From Unio delphinus (taxonomy: Eukaryota; Mollusca; Bivalvia; Unionida; Unionidae): a stretch of 64,000 nt of DNA. The position numbers were made by a program, and so were the translations under genes. The stretch is from positions 4,510,501 to 4,574,500 of the forward strand of contig JAQISU010000123.1 in assembly GCA_029339505.1 (NCBI GenBank), written 5' to 3'. Below the pieces are notes generated by a model that was not told the origin of the DNA, did no database searches, and saw nothing but the letters and a program-made list of their open reading frames with translations. Numbering within the stretch: position 1 is the first letter of the stretch; each line of letters begins with the position of its first letter. Of the stretch, positions 24,301-32,730 are shown piece by piece.

Positions 24301-26628
24301 ATAATCAACACTAATGATGTATGAAAAGTTTCAGTATAGGAGATTCATTATTTTATAAGTTTAAGGTTATGAAATAATAATTAAATTAATAACTGATCCT
24401 TTGATCCATAATAACATGCACTGGGGTCACTGTTTCTATGTTACTAGCAAAACTAAAATTTTCAAAAGACCTAGTCAGGGGTTCTCAAACACATGGCCTG
24501 TGGAGTTATTTCCTGCAGCCCACAATGACAGAATTTGTGAGATAATAATACAAATATAAAGGTTTCAGTGATTCTGTTGTAAATCAAATGTACTAGTCCT
24601 CCTGTAGCCTTCATGGTGATTTGAGTTTGAGACCCTTGATCTAGTCTTTCCTGACTGACGGTAATAATGGAGAGCTAAATATCTTTAATTTTAACCATTC
24701 AACTTGCAAGATAATGCAGAAAAAAATGAGGGAAGATGAACCTTTTGTACATAGTGTTATCTCAGCTTGTACAAATATTAATTGCAGCACCACCTTATAA
24801 AAGAAAAATTTTAGTTGTGAAAGAAATTTTTAAATTTCACAGAGCAGTATGCATAATTTCTTCTTCCCCTCTCTCCTCTCCCCCCCCCCCCCCTGCTACC
24901 CTTCAGAAAGTCAGGTGGTTACATATCTTGGTAATTTTGTTATTGTTGAGGTAGAATGACATAAACCACTGGGAGTTGAAGTTAATGACTTTACAGTTTC
25001 CTAATGTACTTGCTCGTTGTTGGAGACTACTACATTTGGTATTAAATGAGATTTCTGTAACCTAATTGTCCCACTCCATAGACTATTTCAAGGTTGTGTC
25101 ATTAAGCGTCAGTTAGACTAAAGATGATGCTTGGTGGGTGGATTCATCACGTAGATCCTTACACATGCATCCATATATGGCGCAAACAGCTAACTTTATT
25201 GTCACATAATTTCATGGTAATGTTTTGCAGATTTCTATAGTCAGGTGGTAAGACCTGAAAAAGATGTATCTCATGCACAAGCTATCCAAGAGTAAACTTT
25301 CCTAAAAACATAAAAATGACATGCTGCATGGCTCTTGTATTAGAAAACTTTCATTATTGCTGCCCTCTGTCAAAATTTAGTCTGTTGATAGTACCCTGTT
25401 TGCATCTGGATGGGATCTGTGCGGCAGCAATGATCAAAAGAAAAGTAGTATTACTTAAAGCTTAATATTGCTTACAATTTATCCACAAGTATTTGTCTTT
25501 AAACAAAATTGTGTTGGAAATTCTGTTAACTTTAATCTGTTTGCAGCCAATCAGCAATCTTCATTCTCATAAATATGGTACAGTCGACTCCGGTTAACTG
25601 CACGAGACTGTGCAGTTAACCGGAGTGTGCAGTTAACCGAAGTACGGTACAGTACATTGAAAAGCATTGGGGAAAAACAGGACTGGCATGATTACGTGCA
25701 GTTATCTGGAGTGTGCAGTTAACCGATGTGCAGATAAGTGGAGTCGATTGTATTATTTCACCACTAAGGCTGGTTCTGTAGCTCATAAATATTAGCTGTG
25801 ACCTAAAGCAGTTCATCCTGACCAACCTTTAATATTCTGGTGACCAAGTTTAATTTTTAATCATTCACCATCATAGCAGGAACGAAATACTATTCTTGTG
25901 TATTATAATTAATCTTATCCAGTTTGTAATATAAATCGTCTTTTACACATTCTTGTGTGACTCAGTTTATGATACACTCTTGTAAGTTATCATTATGTAG
26001 TTACTAAACCATAATCTGCCCACTGTAAAGATCCAGCCTGGTGAAAATATCTCAGTGAAATTGGGCAGTGACATCAAATGAAAATATTTTTAGATTTAGC
26101 CTAATATTGCCTTCAATTTACCCACACATAGTTTTGTTTTGAAAAATATTATACTGGAAATTCTGATAACTTATAACTATTTCTTTTATAACTAATCTTG
26201 TTCAGTGTTTAGGTCTCATTTTTCTAGTGTGACTATTTTTTGTGTGTGAAAATTTTAATTTATGAGACGCTCTTGTAAATAGTAATTTATGTACTTGCTG
26301 AACTATAGTATGCCAGGATTCTGAATTCAAGTTTCTTGTATGAAATTCAGTTGTAGAGAATGATGTCACTCAGAGGTATTTATTAAAAGATCACTTGTCA
26401 TCAGACCTTTTTCTAATTTTTCAGGGAGAGTACCCCAATATATATCAACTTCCACCCCCAATAAAACAAGAGTATGGAACATGGGACCGCAGAATGCCGG
26501 ACCCACTTCCCCAGACTGATCCACCACTGGACATACATAGTGTAAGATTGTTGCCTGTACCTCTCACGAGAAGTCTTTTTTTTATTAATGCATTTTTATC
26601 CATGTGATCATGGAAATGTGAAGATGCA

Positions 26629-26702
<74 letters not shown>

Positions 26703-28075
26703 CACAAATGCACATCTTTGAAGTTCTCTTGCACATGAAACATGGGTCAGTTAATATGGTTGTAGATTGTACCTAGACTTCTGGAATTTTTATCCTTTTT
26801 CCTGGGGGTCTGGTTGGGGTTGGTGCTACGATTAATAGTCTGCTGTCCATCTGGGACTTAGGAGCACAAATGTTAGACATTTGGAATGAAGATGGTAATA
26901 TCTGTTTTGCAACATTCTGGTTTGAAATATCATATTAGAATTAATTACATTTCAAACAAAGCTATAACTTAAGAAAATAGGATTAGATCTAGTCAGTCAC
27001 AGTTTATACTCATTTTATTTAATAACATAAAAACCTGTCATGTTATGGGGTGTTTTATAGCACAGCCAATGAGAAACCAAACGTGCTTGGAGATATTTTG
27101 ATAAAACGAATGTGACAAAATTTATGAAAACTTTAAATGCCATACTTTTCTTTTGATAAGCGTATTATAATTATTCAGCTTGTTATGCAACTTTCATATC
27201 CAGTTAATATTTGAGTAACATCTCTATCTATAGTATGTTTGTATCACCAGGACCCTGAGAAGGCACCAGCTCCAGAACAGCTGCTATTGAATCATCTGGA
27301 CAGGTGGAAAGTTATCAGACAAAGGTAAACTTGCTGAAATAATATATTCTGGGATGGACATCATAAACTGTATTGGCATGATCAGCTTTCAAATATTCAG
27401 TAAGTTGTGTAATTGCAGTGTTGAGAGTTTCTATCTTTTAGAATATTTTCCTAAAAAAATTTTAAATCACAAATATAGCAGTCTGATTAAATTAACAGAA
27501 AGTTATTGTGTGGTTACAAATCATTTAATGTATTCCATAGTTGTAGGCATGGTTCTTTTAACGTATGAAGTGACAACTGCAAGTAATTCAGGTCTTCAAA
27601 AGAGAATACATGTTCCTAACAATACGTCCATTATTAAATTGTGTACAAATATGTAAATTACAAGTTGAATAAGTCTACTTAAGAATATTTAATCTTCACT
27701 GTAAGCCTTTATTTCTCAGTGACACTTTAAAGATGTATATTTTGCATTAACTGTTTGATTTAATTATAATTTTCTTGGTGTCTGTGACTATACTTCAAAA
27801 TATCCTTCTAGTTAATGATTTAGTCCATTGATCTCTACCTGTACGATGGACACTCCTGCTGACATTCCTTTTATATAAAACTGCTATTCAATGTTTCCTA
27901 TAAAGATTCACTGAATACAAATAGCTCCATATTGTAGCAACCTTCTGATACAACTTCCAACTGACATTTGTTCTCTTGCAGGTGGTATCATGCAGCAAGA
28001 ATTAATGAAATGAGATACACTGCAAGTTTAAACACCCTGAAGGAAATGTTTGAGAGACAGTTAAAAGAAGGATAG
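242..28075 (+). CDS. LIN37: LIN37, MuvB/DREAM complex subunit (7 exons, N-terminus missing)
   Basis: LIN37 is a subunit of the MuvB core (LIN9, LIN37, LIN52, LIN54, RBBP4), which joins p130/E2F4-DP to form the nuclear DREAM repressor of cell-cycle genes in quiescence. Exons read in one continuous phase: 242-320, 3098-3154, 7650-7762, 11835-12019, 26425-26541, 27251-27324, 27982-28075, giving 238 residues plus stop; the human protein is about 246, so only the first few residues are missing, to the left of position 1. Recognised blocks are the N-terminal [15 protein letters not shown], a basic RKRKKK stretch, the diagnostic core [16 protein letters not shown] then [13 protein letters not shown], a YQLPPP segment, and the C-terminal RWKVIRQRW and LKEMFERQ. 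All introns have GT-AG borders. Intron 4 (14.4 kb) holds the DIRS element and a Tigger-like transposon. The identification comes from recalled conservation of the family, not from a search. Confidence 0.93.
325..438 (+). repeat. 37-bp tandem triplication just inside LIN37 intron 1
   Basis: Three imperfect copies of a 37-bp unit containing AATCCATCTGTAGGATTCA lie immediately after the exon donor. The third copy has more substitutions than the first two. The first copy is spliced out with the intron but overlaps read-through reading frame, so it is not coding. Confidence 0.8.
439..3097 (+). other. LIN37 intron 1 remainder, nothing recognised
   Basis: AT-rich intronic sequence without an open frame resembling a known protein. 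Short open frames here start at arbitrary codons and lack splice context. No terminal repeats or tandem arrays were seen beyond the triplication at its start. Confidence 0.5.
3098..3154 (+). CDS. LIN37: LIN37 exon, acidic linker
   Basis: The acceptor TTTTGCAG precedes it and the donor GTAAGC follows. The 57-nt exon encodes [19 protein letters not shown] and ends with two bases (AG). It joins in phase to the exon at 7650, completing a serine codon. The sequence is a poorly conserved linker, so the exon is called on splice sites and phase. Confidence 0.75.
4240..4312 (+). repeat. Short dispersed repeat fragment shared with 9425-9510
   Basis: The stretch containing GAGTCCTGAACTCCTAGTTT, followed by TAAAAT, matches the reverse complement of the segment beside the Tigger relic near 9425-9510 with about one mismatch in six. 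Only this short segment is shared, so the parent element cannot be named. Confidence 0.4.
5477..5953 (+). mobile_element. Dimeric tRNA-derived SINE (family B) with target-site duplication
   Basis: Two head-to-tail related SINE units, about 5488-5690 and 5696-5942, each have a tRNA-like head (GAGTGGCCTAGTGGTGTAAG in unit 2, GGTTCGAGTC B box), a shared body containing AAGCTTGCCAGTAGCTT and a short ACAACAACAAC tail. The pair is flanked by CTATTGTGCCA at 5477-5487 and 5943-5953, the expected target-site duplication. Further copies lie on the minus strand at about 63228-63460 and, degenerate, at 10376-10545. SINEs of this kind are mobilised by LINE proteins and encode nothing. Confidence 0.8.
6303..6410 (+). 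repeat. Compound microsatellite (TACA)n then (CATAA)n
   Basis: A run of TACG/TACA tetranucleotides passes directly into about nine pentanucleotide repeats of CATAA. The minus-strand reading gives a spurious peptide of repeated VCMY/CYVML, which is not a gene. Confidence 0.95.
6513..6672 (+). repeat. About 68-bp imperfect tandem duplication
   Basis: Two and a half copies of a unit containing CCCTGTATATTTAGTTATCC and CTCTTGATACAC occur in succession, with about 15-20 per cent divergence between units. Confidence 0.65.
6680..7649 (+). other. LIN37 intron 2 distal part, unassigned
   Basis: The sequence contains overlapping short open frames on both strands at 6860-7299 with no recognisable domain. 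A potential cassette exon at 7423-7487 is discussed separately. Confidence 0.4.
7423..7487 (+). other. Possible frame-shifting cassette exon in LIN37
   Basis: A TTTACAG acceptor at 7416-7422 and a CAG/GTAATT donor after 7487 delimit 65 nt. Entering from the 3098-3154 exon the frame stays open, but joining to the 7650 exon it reaches a stop within six codons (CAG TAG). Skipping it preserves the LIN37 frame. It could be a poison exon or a chance pair of splice-like sites. Confidence 0.25.
7650..7762 (+). CDS. LIN37: LIN37 exon, basic region
   Basis: The acceptor TTCTTCCAG and donor GTGAGT bound 113 nt. The exon encodes [20 protein letters not shown] followed by [14 protein letters not shown]. 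This basic block corresponds to the RRKKRR segment of vertebrate LIN37 and is a plausible nuclear localisation signal. It ends with a single base C, completed by AT in the next exon. Confidence 0.85.
8345..9060 (-). mobile_element. DIRS-like retrotransposon relic (3' end)
   Basis: Positions 8431 onward (GTAATGTGATTGGGTA) and the following 600 bp align, in the same orientation, with the internal complementary region and recombinase 3' end of the element at 15878-16400. Shared stretches include the AATAGA/CCTCTACCCTG segment and the degenerate ATTGCATTCAAAGGCCAAGC equivalent of the recombinase C-terminus. Many indels mean no coding capacity. It lies antisense in LIN37 intron 3. Confidence 0.55.
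9186..10009 (-). pseudogene. Tigger/pogo (TIGD1-like) transposase relic
   Basis: A terminal CAGTCTCCTCACTTAACAAA follows a TA at 9184-9185. On the minus strand, from an ATG near 10009, the frame begins [20 protein letters not shown], then after a frameshift gives [20 protein letters not shown] (within 9721-9945), then [16 protein letters not shown] and [12 protein letters not shown], then HPEQIF. These are the CENP-B-type helix-turn-helix and the linker leading to the DDE domain of Tigger transposases. Stops and frameshifts interrupt the frame, and the catalytic region is missing beyond about 9510, where an unrelated repeat begins. The opposite terminal repeat was not found. Confidence 0.75.
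10376..10545 (-). mobile_element. Degenerate SINE family B copy
   Basis: On the minus strand this carries the GTTCGAGTCTCAG-like B box, GAAAGCTTGCCAATAG, and the body seen in the 5.5-5.9 kb dimer, with heavy divergence. No clear target-site duplication was found. Confidence 0.5.
10550..11834 (+). other. LIN37 intron 3 distal part, nothing recognised
   Basis: AT-rich sequence without long frames, tandem structure or recognisable element ends. The only supported item is the acceptor TGCTTAG at 11828-11834 that starts the next exon. Confidence 0.5.
11835..12019 (+). CDS. LIN37: LIN37 exon, conserved CRAW core
   Basis: This 185-nt exon carries the most conserved part of the family: [20 protein letters not shown] followed by [14 protein letters not shown]. 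The human protein reads almost identically here. The acidic tail STSEEE precedes a GTAATG donor. The exon ends in phase 0. Confidence 0.95.
12579..13856. mobile_element. 1278-bp TA-flanked DNA transposon with TIRs (pogo/Tigger type)
   Basis: It begins CAGTAGTCCCCCTCTTATAC and ends with the imperfect inverted copy, GTACAAGAGGGGGACTACTG; both ends abut TA (12577-12578 and 13857-13858). CAGT termini and TA duplications are typical of the pogo/Tigger branch of Tc1/mariner. Inside are a C-rich tract at 13050-13095, a short frame ending [12 protein letters not shown], which is faintly like a Tigger C-terminus, and a 46-bp inverted repeat at 13241-13357. No transposase catalytic domain was found, so it is non-autonomous. 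A related left end is at 47121. Confidence 0.85.
13241..13357. repeat. Long near-perfect hairpin inside the transposon
   Basis: Arms 13241-13286 and 13312-13357 are complementary over 46 bp with two mismatches (CCTTAAAAAAGACAATAGG at the outer end of the left arm), with a 25-nt loop. It would fold as a stable stem if transcribed. Confidence 0.92.
14240..14300. repeat. Possible isolated end of a Tigger-like element
   Basis: TACAGTTGATTGCCATAGAG followed by ATAAGTGAAGTACGTTAAGT resembles the ends of TA-inserting elements, with CAGT after TA. No partner end was found. Confidence 0.3.
14385..14445 (-). mobile_element. SINE family A tail fragment
   Basis: ATGTCTAGCACTGGGGCATC, followed by ATGTCAC, matches the 3' body of the SINE at 62367-62665 in the same orientation. 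The tRNA-like head is absent. Confidence 0.55.
14450..15645 (+). other. LIN37 intron 4 segment, nothing recognised
   Basis: AT-rich sequence with one short (CA)n run near 15221. No coding or repeat structure could be supported. Confidence 0.5.
15671..15819. repeat. DIRS inverted terminal repeat, recombinase side
   Basis: About 150 bp matches the reverse complement of 24106-24253 with small indels. Shared landmarks include CAATCACATTA, GGATATAAG, CCCTACTAAAAGAC, AGACAAAGGGCAATAACTCT and TTTTTAAGCT. Confidence 0.9.
15878..15957. repeat. DIRS internal complementary region (ICR)
   Basis: The first half (15878-15917) is the reverse complement of the outermost right end at 15646-15685 with three mismatches in 40. 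The second half (about 15919-15957) is the reverse complement of the other outermost end at 24234-24272. The two halves abut, as expected for a copy of the circle junction that templates completion of the termini in DIRS replication. Confidence 0.88.
16206..17141 (-). pseudogene. DIRS tyrosine recombinase (interrupted)
   Basis: The enzyme would integrate the circular DNA copy. On the minus strand, 17141-16617 contains [16 protein letters not shown], which carries the first catalytic Arg of the R-H-R-Y set. A stop at 16617 separates it from 16596-16411 ([20 protein letters not shown]). Further on come [13 protein letters not shown] (second-box His and Arg) and FYLKDL with the candidate nucleophilic Tyr near 16297; the frame stops at 16206-16208. 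Order and motifs match DIRS/Ngaro recombinases. The in-frame stops make it inactive. Confidence 0.8.
17299..18329 (-). pseudogene. DIRS RNase H and RT-recombinase linker (interrupted)
   Basis: In the 17954-17445 frame, [20 protein letters not shown] is the RNase H segment containing a catalytic Asp, followed by [12 protein letters not shown]. The 17577-17299 frame ([20 protein letters not shown]) corresponds to the conserved block that follows RNase H in DIRS elements. At least three frames are needed to cover the region, so it is frameshifted. A similar block in another relic is at 37889-38095. Confidence 0.75.
18394..18989 (-). pseudogene. DIRS reverse transcriptase (interrupted, YLDN active site)
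   Basis: Minus-strand frames give [12 protein letters not shown], the usual DIRS RT start, then [20 protein letters not shown] with the first catalytic Asp, [20 protein letters not shown], and [13 protein letters not shown], where the expected YLDD box reads YLDN (near 18470-18480). The frame shifts between the SLDM and FGLN blocks. The family normally needs both Asp residues of YxDD, so this copy would be inactive. Confidence 0.8.
19038..20228 (-). pseudogene. DIRS gag-like region (interrupted)
   Basis: Upstream of the RT on the minus strand, frames at 20228-19815, 19672-19460 and 19412-19038 together form a gag-like region. The last encodes a long helical segment ([20 protein letters not shown]) ending [10 protein letters not shown] and [14 protein letters not shown], resembling the C-terminus of DIRS/Ngaro gag proteins. 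The N-terminal part contains an internal duplication: VIAGPSxTF-TTRQ/TIRQ occurs twice, 186 bp (62 codons) apart. It is assigned by position and weak similarity; no enzymatic motif is expected. Confidence 0.55.
20276..23829 (-). mobile_element. CR1/L2-like LINE, full length but defective
   Basis: The 3' end (low coordinates) has the TTAGGCGCTATACAAAGTCC tail followed by (ATT)n, typical of L2/CR1-group elements. Minus-strand blocks in order are: a 5' region and APE-type endonuclease start (23781-23185, [20 protein letters not shown]), more endonuclease (23056-22787), a linker (22568-22023), the RT fingers/palm (21971-21294, [20 protein letters not shown] and [18 protein letters not shown]), [10 protein letters not shown] and the YADD box (21418-20987), and the C-terminal domain (21030-20449, [15 protein letters not shown]). 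Frameshifts near 21410 and 21010 and stops elsewhere inactivate it. The 5' limit is set by homology to a second copy starting at 51420. Confidence 0.87.
20987..21971 (-). pseudogene. LINE reverse transcriptase domain
   Basis: The palm motifs are intact in sequence: [13 protein letters not shown] (first Asp), [11 protein letters not shown], and LYADDTQIY with the FADD-type catalytic pair. A frameshift close to 21410 separates the first motif from the other two. This enzyme would perform target-primed reverse transcription of the LINE and probably of the SINEs nearby. Confidence 0.85.
24106..24253. repeat. DIRS inverted terminal repeat, gag side
   Basis: Inverted partner of 15671-15819. It has one extra CCTTACCTC-like insertion relative to the partner and reads AGTTATTGCCCTTTGTCTTT in the centre. 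Confidence 0.9.
24280..25578 (+). other. LIN37 intron 4 after the DIRS element
   Basis: AT-rich sequence with a poly-C tract at about 24880-24894. No protein-like frames or terminal repeats were found. Confidence 0.5.
25581..25750. mobile_element. 170-bp Tigger-type MITE
   Basis: It runs CAGTCGACTCCGGTTAACTG to GGAGTCGATTG, with TA on both sides (25579-25580 and 25751-25752). Internally it contains several GTGCAGTTAACCG motifs. It is the same length as the MITE at 35888-36057, in opposite orientation, and is built from the ends of the longer element at 45809-46616. Confidence 0.88.
26425..26541 (+). CDS. LIN37: LIN37 exon, proline-rich
   Basis: The acceptor TTTTTCAG and donor GTAAGA bound 39 codons in phase 0: [20 protein letters not shown] and onward to [19 protein letters not shown] corresponds to YKLPPPTPP in vertebrate LIN37. 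Confidence 0.9.
26631..26703 (+). repeat. (TC)n(TA)n microsatellite
   Basis: About 24 CT dinucleotides switch directly to about 11 TA dinucleotides within LIN37 intron 5. The overlapping open frame (poly Ser-Leu) is spurious. Confidence 0.97.
27251..27324 (+). CDS. LIN37: LIN37 exon
   Basis: The acceptor TCACCAG and donor GTAAAC bound 74 nt encoding [20 protein letters not shown] then VIRQ and a split Arg codon. It aligns with STLIYRNMQRWKRIRQRW of the human protein. Confidence 0.92.
27982..28075 (+). CDS. LIN37: LIN37 last coding exon
   Basis: The acceptor TCTTGCAG completes the Arg codon, then come [20 protein letters not shown] and [10 protein letters not shown] before TAG at 28073-28075. 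The helical C-terminus matches the human SESMKILREMYERQ end. Confidence 0.92.
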
Positions 28076-28105
28076 TGTTCCAAGCTACTGCAATACAAAT
28101 GGCCT

Positions 28106-28119
28106 AATAAATAAATAAA
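28106..28119 (+). terminator. LIN37 polyadenylation signals
   Basis: Three overlapping AATAAA hexamers start at 28106, 28110 and 28114, only 31 nt after the LIN37 stop, and predict a very short 3' UTR. Confidence 0.7.
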
Positions 28120-28129
28120 ATGTTTTCAT

Positions 28130-29289
28130 TTACCAATATGCTGCAATTTAAATTAAGCTTCTTTCAAGAATCCCTATGTGTACAAAATTGATATTTGTAT
28201 GCCTCCCACCCCCCAGTGCTAAAAAAATCTGTTTAGACACAGGCCCCAAGCTAGTGACTATACATAAAATCACAGCCCCTGACTCAATATCCTAAAACTT
28301 GGACTTCAATTAAGTGCCTCTGATGGGTGATAATACTTTTTCAACACCAGTCAACTGTGCAAACACACTGATGTACTTATTATTGTCTTTCATTCGGTCT
28401 GTTTCATGGCTGAAATCATCCTGAAAAGTATAGGTTAATAGTATTTTTAAAAGATTAAGATAACAATAAAGAGAACCTTTGGAATGTTCAATTCAGCACG
28501 TCAAATATGTTAGAGCTGGCATTCCTATTTTTACAGACATGATACAGACAGGAATAATGATATGTTGTGTGCCATACGTGCAAAGAATTAAATGCCCCAC
28601 CCCCTTCCTCTTAAAGAATTAAATGCCCCACCCCTTTCCTCTTTGTTTTGAACACTCCTTTGACAATCATGCTTTCCATTTTATTAATGGGGTAAAATTC
28701 AATTTCAAAGAAACATTGTCACTGTTTACAAACTTCAATAATCTTTAATAAAGATGGTAAATACATTCTCATTTAAAGCAGTGTTATGTAATAATGTGTG
28801 TTAATGCATCTCGTTGATTTACAGATATTGGGTTGTTCCACTTTGTGATCTTTTTAACCTGTGCAAATTACCATGATAGCCTCTCCCACTGCAGTTTATT
28901 TGCCTTATTATTCTTTAAAATGAGAATTCATTTGTTACAGGCATATGCAATCACTTTTCCGGTTAAAACAGGTATATTGACAACAACCACTCACCTTCTA
29001 AAAATTCACACAAGATAACCCAACTCAAATGGTTTGAAATCTGTCTCTACCCCACTAATTCCAAGCCACTTATTTGATCCCCTGAGCATTTTTAGATACT
29101 GATAACATATATCAACGTAATGGAGACAAATCCAGACTGGTACTTGTATGTGATTTATTTACTTTATTGATTACTTAATACCCACTTTTACGTAAAGCTT
29201 CTCTGTTGTTTTTTATCTCCTCTACTTGGATTGAATTTGAAGGATACATTTTCAGTGTGTCATGTATAGAAATGAGTTACATTAAATTC
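28130..29289. other. Intergenic spacer after LIN37
   Basis: It contains a 34-bp tandem duplication at about 28585-28645 (AATTAAATGCCCCACCCC) and no convincing gene. Confidence 0.5.
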
Positions 29290-30415
29290 AGATGCATCAC
29301 ACAAAAGTGGCTGTTGAATGAAATGTCAAGAATCTAAATCATATGGAGAGCAAGTTTAGAATGTCTCCCTTTACACTGATATATGTAGCACAGAATTGAT
29401 TAGGGAGCAGAATTAAGTCAGCATGAGTTGTCACCTTGTCTTAATTTGTAGAAGTGGAGTAGGTGTTGTCAATAAGTTCCAAGTGCATGTGACCACAAAA
29501 GTTGTTTTGCAACTGTCTGCAGTAGCACTAATGGATTTGGTTGTTAGTCATCTGTACTCCTACAAATGGAATTGTTATAGATAAGATTTTCCATGCAGGA
29601 GGGAATCACACAATTTCTTTTTTGAAGTCAACACCAAATTGCATTCAAAATTTATGGGATGAGATGAAATAAGATATTTTTAAAGTAGCCATTCAATGCA
29701 AAGGAAAAGGCATGGTGACCAAACAAGTCTGTATTTAAGTCTGAAATGGCTTAAAAGGCTGATTTGTAATCACTGACAACAGGTGAGGTAGTATAATTTG
29801 GAAATATTTTTTTATATTTATTTTGTCAAGGATGAGAATGGTATATGAAGAGGGTTACATCTGTGCCCATCTGTAAACTGCTGACTCTAAATACACCCAA
29901 GATATCAATACATAAAACAGCACCACCTGACCACTGGTTGACCTTCTAAGATGTAAAGATCAAGTTGATGTGTTTAGGGATCATCCATAAAGAATGTCTG
30001 CAAAGATGGGGAGATTTGATTTTTTAAATGCAGACGGGGGAAGGGGTGTAAAGGACTTTGTGTACATCGACAAGATAGTATTTTTTAAAAAATTCTTTGT
30101 TGAACAGCTGCTTTAGGCCTACTGTGTGTATTACATATGTTGTATCTTATCTTTGATATTATTCTATTAATGTTGTCTCCCTTTAGAACTGCTCTCTTTT
30201 ATAGTAATGTATTTGAGTCAAAGGTTCTATACCCTAACAGACAATACTATAATGGAATAGTTCATAAAATAGTGCATCACATGACCTTCAACTGACAGAA
30301 AATTGATAGCCAGATAAATGCAAGGAGGAAGATAACACAAAATAATAGTTCATGACTAACAAGATTTTAGATTCTTGACATTTCATTCAAAAGCCACTTT
30401 TGTGTGATGCATCCG
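29288..30415. mobile_element. Possible 1.1-kb non-autonomous DNA transposon with about 50-bp inverted repeats
   Basis: GATGCATCACACAAAAGTGG, continuing to AATGAAATGTCAAGAATCTAAA at 29291-29337, is inverted at 30368-30413 with about two mismatches. The 1-kb interior has no coding frame. Family and target-site duplication could not be decided. Confidence 0.5.
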
Positions 30416-30435
30416 AATCCCTGCATGACATCAAC

Positions 30436-31060
30436 ATACATGCCAACCATTACGCTTTTGGCGTAATCATTACGCTTTTTGTCACTAAATTACGTGTTAC
30501 GCTTAAACGTATATGGATTACGCTTTTTCGGTATATCCACCTCCCAAAAAAAAATCAATTTTTTTTCTCGTTATTATTAAAATTCCATTAATCCCACAGA
30601 CCGTATTTTAGAAAAGACGGCTTTTACGTAACTACAATATAAGAGTACGCTAGACCGTGGACTTTCATAACAGTATCATGTTCTATTTATAGCTAACCTG
30701 GTTCTACTGTTGACCTCGATTCCATTTATAGAATCAGCATGCGATGTGAGGAGATAGCAGACTGGTTTTCCAAATTTAATCTTTACTCGCAGATTCCATA
30801 TTCTAATTCATATTTCTTGCAGAATCAGTCTAATATATTTTAGCGCTTAAAAAGTATATTTTATTTTACTCTATACATTTATGTGAGCAAAAATATCCCC
30901 GTTCAAAAATTTCCCAGATAAATTAGAAAAAAACAACCGAAAACCCCCCGAAACAAAATATAACAGAATCCTCTAAATATTAAGGAAAAAAAAAATACAG
31001 CATCACGTGACATCTATTTCCGGCCTTGTCGAAAGAATTTTAAAATTTAGCGCTAAACAT
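30436..31060. repeat. Dispersed repeat with ATTACGCTTTTGGCGTAAT end motif
   Basis: The motif ACATGCCAACCATTACGCTT, then TTGGCGTAAT, at about 30438-30470 recurs inverted at about 61836-61880 (ATTATGCCAAAAGCATAATG and GGCTGGCATGTATG). The following 600 bp is locally distinct, with ACGT-containing runs, and may be the body of an element, but no ends or frames could be defined. Confidence 0.4.
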
Positions 31061-31079
31061 TCTTAAGAAGGTTTCTAGT

Positions 31080-32170
31080 CGATGTGTGTAAAGCTCAAAG
31101 TGCTACATTTGAAAACTTGAAACAGTAAAGGATGAGAAAAGGCAAATAATCGTTGTTTATTGAAATTTTAGCATGTTATATGTGGATCACATCCAAAAGT
31201 ATAGAATGTTCTGAATGAATTTCAAAAGTCCTGAATGTGCTGATGTGTCACAATGATGTAATCCTGTGTCTTTGATTGAGTCCTCTATAATCCAATTTAG
31301 TTATATCAATCCAAGAAGGGTATGAGCACTTCAGTAATTCTAGTGAATAATTATTTAATTCATTCCTCTCTAATAATATCTAATTCTTAAAGAATGATAT
31401 GAAACAGTAATGAAACAGCAATCAATACTTGTTTAGAAAAGTCTATGAAGGCATGATAGAATGTTCTGGAATTCCCAAGATGCAAGTCATTTCTATAGAA
31501 TATTCTGAACTCAAAAAACTATATCGACATTTTATTTACAAAGTACAATTATGGACTAATGTTGGCTTTGCAAACGTGTTATTTAAAACTGAATATTGGC
31601 TAAAACAATCCAATATCATGGACAAAAAAAAAACACTAAAAAAAAATTTACATAACACCGAAATTAACCATGTCAGTTTGAAATTCCTTACCCATGTGGT
31701 TTTTAGCATATAATGGGTATCAAGGCTGACACATACTGGCTGAATTTCTTTGCCTTGGATAATCAGCAACCCAATGTGACTCAACATTTCTTTTCACTTA
31801 GTTGTCATATCTGACATTTTGTACTGCCATTGTATCTGGCTTATGTCTCTTTGAAGAAATAGTTACCACAGACTCTGCAGCCTTATATTGTATCTTTCCA
31901 CTTGTAAATTTTCCCTCTCCAAACCTTTCTTGTAGCCGTTCTAGCAAAACTAATTTTGTAAGTTTATTTTATTCATATACAAAAAGATTAGTGTTTTGAC
32001 AAGTACTTGTCGTAAAGTGATCATTACATTAATTTTGTGATTTAAATGCAAACACGGGTTGCTACATTTATGTAATTGTTGGAACACAATACTGCACACT
32101 TAAGTGTATTCTCAGTATAAATAATCACAAATTGGAGACTCGTGACTATCGCATGTTGATAAGGAGACTT
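31080..32170. other. Intergenic spacer, nothing recognised
   Basis: Short open frames on both strands at 31429-31999 overlap and show no domain-like sequence. No repeat structure was seen. Confidence 0.4.
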
Positions 32171-32174
32171 TCAT

Positions 32175-32730
32175 TTATTTCATTGCATTTCTATTACAAC
32201 TCTATGGTCTTAAACTAAGAGACAGGAAAGAGTAAAACCAACAAGTTTTGTAAAAATTCAAAATATAATTTATTTTCTGAAATAGAAAGGGAGAAATTGA
32301 AAATAACAGTATCATGAATGAAATCAAAAATAATCCTAAGAGTTCTACCACATGTCCAAATGTATCCAAGAATCCAAGTGAATTCGAGTGGTAATCCAAA
32401 GAAGTTCACTATTATACTGATGTACCAAGTCATGATGTACCAGAATTAGATAATCCAAAATGCTTTTAAATAAATTAATTCACAATAAATTCAAACAGCG
32501 ACTAAATATAAAAAGCCTGAGTGTTTTTTAAATTCCAATAAACAAATGAAATAAATAAATCCACTAAAATGATCACAACTGTTTCTTCAAAGACTGAATG
32601 GCTAGAAATAACCAATTTCCTGCAAATCATCCCCTGTATAAAAAAAAACTGAGACACGATACAGAAAGCAGAACAAAGTTCATCTAAGCATTTTGAAATC
32701 ACTATATAAGTGCTTTATTAGCTAGTGAAC
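32175..32730. repeat. Dispersed repeat copy (partner at 49690-50300)
   Basis: ACAGGAAAGAGTAAAACCAA, a run of ATTC/CAAATAATTTAT-like sequence, TTCTACCACATGTCCAAATG and TAATCCAAA-rich sequence occur in the same order at 49725-50100. Divergence is high, the family is unknown, and no coding capacity is visible. Confidence 0.45.
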
